Below, in pieces: positions 5,943 to 11,123 of a stretch of DNA of 11,123 nucleotides; position 1 is the first letter of the stretch, and each line of letters begins with the position of its first letter. The DNA is taken from NCBI GenBank assembly GCA_031287815.1, contig JAITSM010000122.1, forward strand, positions 1 through 11,123, written 5' to 3'. The position numbers were made by a program, and so were the translations under genes. The stretch comes from Prevotellaceae bacterium. Lineage in GTDB: Bacteria; Bacteroidota; Bacteroidia; Bacteroidales; UBA932. The notes beneath the pieces were generated by a model. That model was not told the origin of the DNA. It did not search any database and saw only the letters and a program-made list of their open reading frames with translations.

Positions 5943-6545
5943 ATGAGTAATAAAATAAAAAAGAAATCTACCTTTATCGATATGACTGCCATGAGTGACG
6001 TGACAGTACTATTGTTGACTTTCTTTATGTTGACCTCCACGTTTGTACAGAAAGAGCCGGTGCAGGTAAACCCGCCTCAATCCGTATCGGAGATCAAAAT
6101 TCCGGAAACCAACATCGTATCGGTATTGATAGAACCGAACGGGAAAGTGTTTATGTCATTAGACAAACAGCCCGACCGGTGGGAGGTATTGCAAAAGATG
6201 GGCGAGTTTTATAAAATTGAATTTTCCAATGATGAATTGAAAAAATTCAGCTTGCTCCCTTCTTTCGGCGTACCTATCCGCGGGATGAAAGAATTTCTTG
6301 CTCTGACAACGGAAGAGCAGGACAGACTGATTATGAGTTATGGGATTCCGTGCGACAGCCTGAATAACGAATTCAAAGAATGGATGCGCAATTCTAAAAT
6401 TGTGAATAAAGACTTGAGTATTGCTATCAAAGCCGACCACTCAACCCCTTACCCTCTGATACGAGATATAATGAACACCCTTCAGGATTTAAGGGAGAAT
6501 CGGTATAACCTGATTACTTCCTTGAAAGACATGCCTGAAATATAA
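5943..6545 (+). CDS. exbD: ExbD/TolR family protein, first copy
   Basis: ExbD sits inside the ExbB ring; its single membrane helix carries the proton-relay aspartate. Here the 200-residue product has a basic cytoplasmic N-terminus, then a helix at about 17-36 (IDMTAMSDVTVLLLTFFML) with D19 in the position of E. coli ExbD Asp25. The periplasmic domain ends with 'LSIAIKADHSTPYPLIRDI' (158-176), the usual ExbD beta-helix element. The protein is longer than E. coli ExbD (about 140 residues), because residues of roughly 75-150 form an extra, charged, probably helical stretch. The start follows an A-rich leader. The gene is 15 bases from the second exbD. Confidence 0.93.
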   Translation: MSNKIKKKSTFIDMTAMSDVTVLLLTFFMLTSTFVQKEPVQVNPPQSVSEIKIPETNIVSVLIEPNGKVFMSLDKQPDRWEVLQKMGEFYKIEFSNDELKKFSLLPSFGVPIRGMKEFLALTTEEQDRLIMSYGIPCDSLNNEFKEWMRNSKIVNKDLSIAIKADHSTPYPLIRDIMNTLQDLRENRYNLITSLKDMPEI

Positions 6546-6560
6546 AAGCATTGAAAGATT

Positions 6561-7226
6561 ATGGCAGAAATTCAAGAAAAAAGCGATAACGGTAAAAGAG
6601 GCAAACAAAAAAAATTCAATGTCCGGGTGGACTTTACGCCTATGGTGGACATGAATATGTTGCTTATTACCTTTTTCATGCTTTGTACAACCATGAGCAA
6701 ACCTCAAACAATGGAAATCGCTATGCCGCGAAAAGACGTCATCGACGACGATATGACTTTGGTGAAAGAGTCTAACGCAGTAACGATTTTACTGGGCAAG
6801 GACGACAAAGTATATTATTACTTGGGACGGCTGAAAGAGGAAGACTATGAAAACCCTGAAAAGTTGAAAGAAACTAATTTTTCGGGCGATGAAAATAGTG
6901 TTCGGGCTTTATTACTGGGGCGCAACCGCGAGGTAGTGCAACAAATAAAAGACCTGAAACTACAAAAGGAAAATTTGGAAATTGCAGACTCTACCTACAA
7001 AAAACAGGTAACCGAAATTAAGAAACATAAAGACGCGCCAAGGGTTTCAATAAAAGCGTCGGATTTTTCGAACTACAAAAACCTGATAGATGCGCTGGAT
7101 GAAATGCACATCTGCAACATCGGGGTATATGCAATTGAAGATATTACGGCCGGCGACTTACGCTTACTGGAAAACCTGACGGGTAGCGGATATGAAAAGC
7201 AGACTGAAACAGAAGTAAAACAATAA
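6561..7226 (+). CDS. exbD: ExbD/TolR family protein, second copy
   Basis: A second, diverged ExbD of 221 residues. After a Lys-rich cytoplasmic start, the membrane helix (about 27-46) contains 'FTPMVDMNMLLITFFML', with D30 as the proton-relay aspartate, so both copies keep the key residue. The periplasmic part has a charged, probably coiled-coil segment at about 112-158 (many Lys, Glu, Gln), then 'RVSIKASDFSNYKNLIDAL' at 161-179, the family element. It differs from the first copy in this insertion, so the two may form a heterodimer in the ExbB pore (inference). Tandem exbD genes are usual in Bacteroidota. The stop is 4 bases before the tonB ATG, suggesting translational coupling. Confidence 0.93.
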   Translation: MAEIQEKSDNGKRGKQKKFNVRVDFTPMVDMNMLLITFFMLCTTMSKPQTMEIAMPRKDVIDDDMTLVKESNAVTILLGKDDKVYYYLGRLKEEDYENPEKLKETNFSGDENSVRALLLGRNREVVQQIKDLKLQKENLEIADSTYKKQVTEIKKHKDAPRVSIKASDFSNYKNLIDALDEMHICNIGVYAIEDITAGDLRLLENLTGSGYEKQTETEVKQ

Positions 7227-7230
7227 GAAT

Positions 7231-8043
7231 ATGGCAAAAGATATAAATATAACCGGAAACGAATGGCTGGAGCTGGTTTTTGAAGGACGAAATAAAGCGT
7301 ATGGCGCTTATGCTATCCGTAAAAGTTCTACCAAACGCCACCTGCTCGCCTATTTTATAATTATCGTTTTTGCCGTAGTGATGATGATTTTCCCGACGGT
7401 TATGAAACTGATAACGCCTAAGGGAGGCGAAGAAAAAGTGACGGAAGTAACCACATTATCCACTATTGCGGAAGTACCCGAAGAAAATAAAATAGAAAAA
7501 ATCGAAGCGCCGCCGCCGCCGCCATTGAAAAGCACTATTAAATTTACGGTATCGAAAATCGTAGAAGACGAAAAAGTGCCGGATGAAGAAGTGCGCACTA
7601 TGGAAGAATTGACGGAAGTGAAAACTGCTATTTCCGTAGCCGACGTGCAAGGGAACGACGACGAAACAGGCCAGGATATTGCCGACTTGGAAGAACACAA
7701 GTTGATAACAGAAGCCGAGCCGATATATATGACCGGCGCCGTAGAACAAAACCCCGAATTTCCCGGAGGTATGGAGGCGCTGAGGAAATGGATAAAAAAC
7801 GAATTAAGGTATCCTCCCGCCGCTGCCGAAATGGGTATTGCCGGACGGGTAACCGTACAATTCACGGTAGGTAAAGACGGAACGGTGCGCGACATAGTCA
7901 TATTGAGAGGCGTGGACAGTTCACTGGACAAAGAAGCGCTCCGCATCGTAGGGAAAATGCCGAAATGGATTCCGGGTAAACAGGGCGGGCAATCGGTAAA
8001 CGTCCGCTTCATTTTACCGATAGCATTCCAAATGCAGCAGTAA
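7231..8043 (+). CDS. tonB: TonB energy transducer
   Basis: TonB spans the periplasm and pulls on outer-membrane TonB-dependent transporters using energy from ExbB/ExbD. The 270-residue product begins with the Bacteroidota-type motif 'ELVFEGRNKAYGAYAIRK' (14-31), then one membrane helix at about 38-60. A periplasmic linker with a Pro5 run (94-98) and many Glu and Val residues follows. The C-terminal TonB domain covers about 175-270: 'PEFPGGMEALRKWI', 'LRYPPAAAEMGIAGRVTVQF', 'GTVRDIVILRGVD' and 'MPKWIPGKQGGQSVNVRF'. The Pro-rich part is shorter than in E. coli TonB. Downstream comes the PstS-like gene after 9 bases. The target transporters are not in this window. Confidence 0.95.
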   Translation: MAKDINITGNEWLELVFEGRNKAYGAYAIRKSSTKRHLLAYFIIIVFAVVMMIFPTVMKLITPKGGEEKVTEVTTLSTIAEVPEENKIEKIEAPPPPPLKSTIKFTVSKIVEDEKVPDEEVRTMEELTEVKTAISVADVQGNDDETGQDIADLEEHKLITEAEPIYMTGAVEQNPEFPGGMEALRKWIKNELRYPPAAAEMGIAGRVTVQFTVGKDGTVRDIVILRGVDSSLDKEALRIVGKMPKWIPGKQGGQSVNVRFILPIAFQMQQ

Positions 8044-8052
8044 TCGTAGCTC

Positions 8053-9003
8053 ATGAATAGGTGGTGGTATAGTCGGATTGGATGTTTCCTTTTATGTTTA
8101 CTTTTGATAGCATGCAAAGGGAAGAAAGCGGACGCTCCGGATGATACCCTGTTTAGCGGAGTTGTCTCCATTGCGGTGGATGAAACGCTTTCGCCCGTAG
8201 TACAGGAAGAAATAGATGTTTTTGAATCCCGTTATACCTTGGCAAGCATCATCCCGAAATATACCGATGAAGTACACGCCTTGAATTTATTGTTGAAAGA
8301 CAGCGTACGGTTGGCGATAACTACGCGCCCGCTGAGAGAGGAAGAAATAGCGTCGTTTCACAGCCGGAAATTTTTCCCGCAATCCATAAAAATTGCTACC
8401 GACGGTATCGCATTAATTGTTCACAAAAACAATCCCGATTCGATTATCAATGTGGAAATGCTGCGGCAAATATTCTCCGGCAAAGTATTGCGATGGAACG
8501 AACTGTTTCCGAAATCAAAATTAGGAACGATATCCGTTGTTTACGACCATCCTAATTCCAGTACAGTCCGCTATGTGCAGGACTCTATCTGCCGGGATAA
8601 GCAATTGTCGGAGCAATCCTATGCGGCGGGCACAAACCCCAAAGTAATCGAATACGTAGCCCGCACGCCGGGCGCGTTGGGTATCATCGGCGTGAACTGG
8701 ATCAGCGAAGAACAGGATTCGGTGAGCCGGGAGTTTTCGACAAGTATTCAGGTAATGAGGGTAAGCAGGGAAGAACACCCTACGCGGGAAAACAGCTACC
8801 AGCCCTACCAATATTACCTTTACACGGGACAATACCCGTTTGTGCGGAATGTGTACATTAACCTGAACGACCCGCGTAGCGGCCTGCCGTCGGGACTGAC
8901 GAGCTTCGTCACCTCCTCCAGAGGGCAGCGGATTATCCTGAAAGCGGGCTTGCTGCCGGCGACCATGCCTGTGAATATTGTAAATATACGAGATGTAATA
9001 TAA
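8053..9003 (+). CDS. PstS-like substrate-binding lipoprotein
   Basis: The 316-residue product has a lipoprotein signal: basic start, hydrophobic core and lipobox Leu-Ile-Ala-Cys with the lipidated C21. The rest matches the PstS-like periplasmic binding fold (PBP_like_2 type): 'IATDGIALIVHKNNP' (114-128), 'LRQIFSGKVLRWNEL' (137-151), 'NSSTVRY' (168-174) where PstS has its Ser-Gly-Thr phosphate contact, and 'TPGALGIIGVNWI' (205-217). In the classic role such proteins bring phosphate to the PstCAB importer, but no pstC, pstA or pstB is here and the gene sits in the TonB operon. It may therefore sense or bind an anion for the TonB system, or use the fold structurally (inference). It lies 9 bases after tonB and 12 bases before the TPR gene. 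Confidence 0.88.
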   Translation: MNRWWYSRIGCFLLCLLLIACKGKKADAPDDTLFSGVVSIAVDETLSPVVQEEIDVFESRYTLASIIPKYTDEVHALNLLLKDSVRLAITTRPLREEEIASFHSRKFFPQSIKIATDGIALIVHKNNPDSIINVEMLRQIFSGKVLRWNELFPKSKLGTISVVYDHPNSSTVRYVQDSICRDKQLSEQSYAAGTNPKVIEYVARTPGALGIIGVNWISEEQDSVSREFSTSIQVMRVSREEHPTRENSYQPYQYYLYTGQYPFVRNVYINLNDPRSGLPSGLTSFVTSSRGQRIILKAGLLPATMPVNIVNIRDVI

Positions 9004-9015
9004 AAAAATAAAATC

Positions 9016-10704
9016 ATGAATGTACTGAAAATAACAAGTTGTATCTGCCTGCTCGGCGCAGGTTTTCTGACAAGCAAAGCCGACAATACAACCGGCATCA
9101 ATTTATATGAGTCGGGAATGTATAGTTCGTCGAAAGTGTATTTTTTAAAACAGTTAAACGCCGTTTCCTCTCCGGAAGAAAAAGCCGAAGCCTGCTATTA
9201 TTTAGGCAAAAGTTACTTGAAATTGAGCCAACCCGATTCGGCATTCTATTATTTTTCGTTGGGCGTCGAAGCGTCGGCTACCGATCCGTTCAATAAAATC
9301 GGATCGTCGATGCTGGTGTTGGAGGAGTTTTCCAGAAAAGGCGAATTGACTAAAGAAATGCAGAAAACCATAGAAACGGCTTTCAAAGACGCTATCAAAG
9401 CGGATAAGAAAAATATCCGGTTACCGTTAGCGGTGGCGGAAGCCTATGCTTATGCGAAAGACTATGCAAAAGCCGAAGAGTACATCAAACTGGCGAAAAA
9501 AACAGACGCTAAAAACGGGCTGCCCTACATGCTGGAAGGCGACATTTTGCTGGAACAGGACATGGAAAAAAATCGTGGCGCCGCCGGCACTAAATACGAC
9601 AACGCCATTTATTTTTCTAAAAATTTAGTGGGAGCGTATATGAAAAGCGCCCGCATTTACATGGTCATCAACAGCGCGGCTGCATTGGAAAAACTGGAAC
9701 AGATAGCCAATATTGCCCCCGAGTTCAACGGCCGGTTTTACCTGCTGGGAGAATTGCACGAAATACAGGGAAACAGTAAGCGGGCGGCTGAACATTACGG
9801 CCGGTTTATCGAGGACGGGCACCACGACGAAGAACATTTACTCAAGTTCGCCGGCATTCTCTATTTCGACAAACAATATGAGAAGGTGCTGTCCATTATT
9901 CACCAGGTACTGGAAAAATACCCCGAAAATTTAGTGGCCAACCGGCTGCACGCTTACGCGCTGGCGAAAACAACCAAAGGGCAGGAAAGCGTGGATTTGC
10001 TTAAAAACTTCATGGAAAATATTCCCATAGAAAAAATTATTCTGCAGGATTACCTTTGTTATGCCGAAGAGTTGGAAGAAAATAAGCAGTATACGGACGC
10101 GGCGGATTATTACAAAAAAGTAGTTCAAAAAGACGCTTCGCGGAAACAGCTTTTCCAAAACATCGGCGACCTCTACACCAGAAGCCAACAGCCGGATTCC
10201 GCTATCCGCTACTACAACTTTTACCTGGATTTTCTCGGACAGCCCAATCCCTCTATTTATTTCCAGCTGGGGCGCAATTATTACAACATAGCGACCGCCG
10301 ATTCGACGGAAACCCAACCGGCAAAACTCCAAAAAGCCGACTCCGTTTTTGCATTACTGACGGAACTGGCGCCTACAAGTTATTTGAGCTATTTCTGGCG
10401 GGCGCGTATCAACTCCATGTTAGACCCCGAAACAACGCTGGGATTGGCGAAACCGTTCTATGAAAAAGTCATCGAAATTGCCATCGACCAGGCCGAACGT
10501 AAACGCGAGCTGATAGAATGCTATAAATATTTAGGCTATTATTACTATGTGCAGGCCGACGCCATTACCGCCAAGCATAACAATGACGCCAAGTTTGCCC
10601 GGCAAGAATACAGCATTGCCAAAGAATATTTCCAAAAAGTCTTTGAACTTGACCCGAACGATGCGGTAGCGCAAAAAGCCATTGAAGATATCAATGTGAA
10701 ATAA
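9016..10704 (+). CDS. Exported tetratricopeptide-repeat protein
   Basis: This 562-residue protein starts with a signal peptide, with a likely cut after Ser-Lys-Ala at 20-22. There is no lipobox, so it is probably periplasmic. Nearly all the rest is helical hairpins of TPR type. Clear units include about 56-89 (KAEACYYLGKSYLKL), 136-169 (AEAYAYAKDYAKAEEYIKLA), 240-273 (FYLLGELHEIQGNSKRAAEH), 345-378 (YAEELEENKQYTDAADYYKK), 379-412 and a last one near 525-555 ending in 'FELDPNDAVAQKAIEDI'. TPR solenoids bind partner proteins; here a partner in the ExbB/ExbD/TonB complex or the PstS-like lipoprotein is plausible (inference from the operon). It is the last gene, and a strong terminator follows 41 bases after its stop. 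Confidence 0.93.
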   Translation: MNVLKITSCICLLGAGFLTSKADNTTGINLYESGMYSSSKVYFLKQLNAVSSPEEKAEACYYLGKSYLKLSQPDSAFYYFSLGVEASATDPFNKIGSSMLVLEEFSRKGELTKEMQKTIETAFKDAIKADKKNIRLPLAVAEAYAYAKDYAKAEEYIKLAKKTDAKNGLPYMLEGDILLEQDMEKNRGAAGTKYDNAIYFSKNLVGAYMKSARIYMVINSAAALEKLEQIANIAPEFNGRFYLLGELHEIQGNSKRAAEHYGRFIEDGHHDEEHLLKFAGILYFDKQYEKVLSIIHQVLEKYPENLVANRLHAYALAKTTKGQESVDLLKNFMENIPIEKIILQDYLCYAEELEENKQYTDAADYYKKVVQKDASRKQLFQNIGDLYTRSQQPDSAIRYYNFYLDFLGQPNPSIYFQLGRNYYNIATADSTETQPAKLQKADSVFALLTELAPTSYLSYFWRARINSMLDPETTLGLAKPFYEKVIEIAIDQAERKRELIECYKYLGYYYYVQADAITAKHNNDAKFARQEYSIAKEYFQKVFELDPNDAVAQKAIEDINVK

Positions 10705-10725
10705 GTTTAAGGTTTAAAGTTTAAG
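10705..10725. repeat. Three heptamers directly after the TPR stop codon
   Basis: GTTTAAG, GTTTAAA and GTTTAAG follow immediately after the TAA, making exactly 21 bp, then GTTACCT. They keep the same 7-bp period seen upstream of the GH3 gene. Confidence 0.7.
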
Positions 10726-10745
10726 GTTACCTCCTACATAAAAAG

Positions 10746-10779
10746 ACGCCGGCAGCATTTCATCTGCCGGCGTTTTTTT
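10746..10779 (+). terminator. Rho-independent terminator of the exb-tonB operon
   Basis: ACGCCGGCAG (10746-10755) and CTGCCGGCGT (10764-10773) form a perfect 10-bp GC-rich stem with an 8-nt loop, followed by T7 (10773-10779). The A-run before the stem (10741-10744) can also pair with the T-run, so it may work in both directions. Confidence 0.93.
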
Positions 10780-10785
10780 GTGAAT

Positions 10786-10820
10786 GGGGAACGGTCAACG
10801 GGGAACGGAGAGAATGGAGG
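10786..10820. repeat. Purine-rich heptamers after the terminator
   Basis: GGGGAAC, GGTCAAC and GGGGAAC (21 bp, 10786-10806) are followed by GGAGAGA and ATGGAGG. The exact 9-mer GGGGAACGG recurs 14 bases apart. Confidence 0.7.
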
Positions 10821-10821
10821 A

Positions 10822-10989
10822 TGCCCCGTCAGGGGCAAAATGTTGGTAGAAAAAACGCATCCCCCGCCATCGTCGTCCCGTCAGGGACGAAAGGTGAAAA
10901 AGCGTCGCTCCTTCTTACATTCCGTCCTACGGGACGGTAGGGCGGGGTGGTAGAATTATTTTCTACCAACATATTGTCCCTACGGGACA
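10822..10989. repeat. 168-bp nested palindrome of REP-like hairpins (MITE-like element)
   Basis: Four short hairpins lie in order: TGCCCC-GTCA-GGGGCA (10822-10837), CGTCCC-GTCA-GGGACG (10874-10889), CCGTCC-TACG-GGACGG (10922-10937) and TGTCCC-TAC-GGGACA (10975-10989). The tail TGTTGGTAGAAAA (10841-10853) after the first is exactly the reverse complement of 10959-10971 before the fourth. CCCCGCC (10862-10868) mirrors GGCGGGG (10941-10947), and TGGTAGAA (10948-10955) pairs with 10961-10968. The centre, AGCG-T-CGCT (10901-10909), lies at the midpoint of the whole. The element contains no gene and no target-site duplication that I can see. It fills most of the gap between the exb operon and the next gene. 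Confidence 0.85.
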
Positions 10990-11004
10990 GTGAAGGGTTT
11001 TTTA

Positions 11005-11123
11005 ATGGACACCACTAAACCATTAGTTCCGGCGAGTAAGAATTATAAAAAGCTGTATGCTGATCAAAAAGCTGAAGCGCTTTTTGATATTACTTACTTT
11101 TTTGCACACACTTTCCTGCGGCG
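11005..11123 (+). CDS. N-terminus of a probable four-helix-bundle-suffix protein (cut by window end)
   Basis: An ATG at 11005 opens a frame that runs to the window edge (39 complete codons): 'MDTTKPLVPASKNYKKLYAD' followed by 'QKAEALFDITYFFAHTFLR'. The pattern Asn-Tyr-Lys-Lys-Leu, Gln-Lys-Ala-Glu, Phe-Asp-Ile-Thr, Phe-Leu-Arg resembles, from memory, the start of the S23-like four-helix-bundle family with the 'suffix' domain, which usually continues with an 'RTxDQMxQAARSGKQNI' motif; that part is outside the window. Members are small helical proteins of unclear cellular function. No -7 box is evident upstream; the nearest DNA is the REP-like palindrome ending 15 bases before the ATG. An alternative is an unrelated short hypothetical protein. 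Confidence 0.55.
   Translation, partial: MDTTKPLVPASKNYKKLYADQKAEALFDITYFFAHTFLR
11063..11088 (+). other. Hairpin inside the start of the last gene
   Basis: ATCAAAAAGC (11063-11072) and GCTTTTTGAT (11079-11088) form a perfect 10-bp stem with a 6-nt loop, within codons 20-28 of the partial gene. It might modulate early translation or be chance, as it encodes ordinary family-like residues. Confidence 0.4.

Noticed and set aside
7350..8171. 273-codon minus-strand frame opposite tonB
   Set aside because: Ser-rich shadow of tonB, whose N-terminal motif, membrane helix and C-terminal domain are all clear on the plus strand.
8053..9003. A complete Pst phosphate import operon
   Set aside because: Only the binding-protein-like lipoprotein is present; neighbours are tonB and a TPR gene, with no permease or ATPase.

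Overview
The window looks like a chromosomal segment of a Bacteroidota bacterium, most likely order Bacteroidales. The signs are TAnnTTTG-type -7 promoter boxes, A-rich start regions without Shine-Dalgarno sequences, a TonB of the 'FEGRNKAYGAY' type, a tandem exbD pair, a Fibrobacter-major-paralogous (Fib_succ_major) surface-protein domain, and a secreted GH3/serine-hydrolase fusion. I see no rRNA, tRNA, CRISPR array, transposase or phage gene.

Layout. (1) Positions 2-775 hold the 3' end of a secreted protein ending in a Fib_succ_major domain, followed by a terminator-like hairpin set. (2) Positions 776-1709 form a 930-base intergenic region with almost no coding support but dense repeats. 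These are nine degenerate heptamers (925-987), a thirteen-unit 21-bp tandem array (1110-1382), a second degenerate 21-bp array (1437-1534), a third short one (1580-1642) and AT-rich heptamers (1635-1676). A Bacteroidota-type promoter on the minus strand points into the main array. (3) Positions 1710-4763 encode a 1017-residue exported protein that joins a NagZ-like GH3 domain to a serine beta-lactamase-like domain. Its N-terminal linker is written in a 108-base, almost pure pyrimidine tract. (4) Positions 4904-10779 look like one transcription unit: a promoter, exbB, exbD, exbD, tonB, a PstS-like lipoprotein, an exported TPR protein, then a strong intrinsic terminator. (5) Positions 10780-11004 hold heptamer repeats and a 168-bp nested palindrome built from REP-like hairpins. 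(6) The window ends inside the first 39 codons of a probable four-helix-bundle-suffix protein.

How the genes work together. ExbB and the two ExbD proteins would form the inner-membrane proton-driven motor, and TonB would carry its energy to outer-membrane TonB-dependent transporters. The PstS-like lipoprotein and the TPR protein are co-transcribed with the motor and probably act in the same envelope process; their exact task cannot be read from the sequence. The GH3/serine-hydrolase fusion would act on glycans outside the cytoplasm, possibly cell-wall fragments.

The most unusual structure is non-coding. Repeats at six separate places in the intergenic DNA share a 7-bp period, often organised as 21-bp units, while the right end carries a quite different palindromic element.
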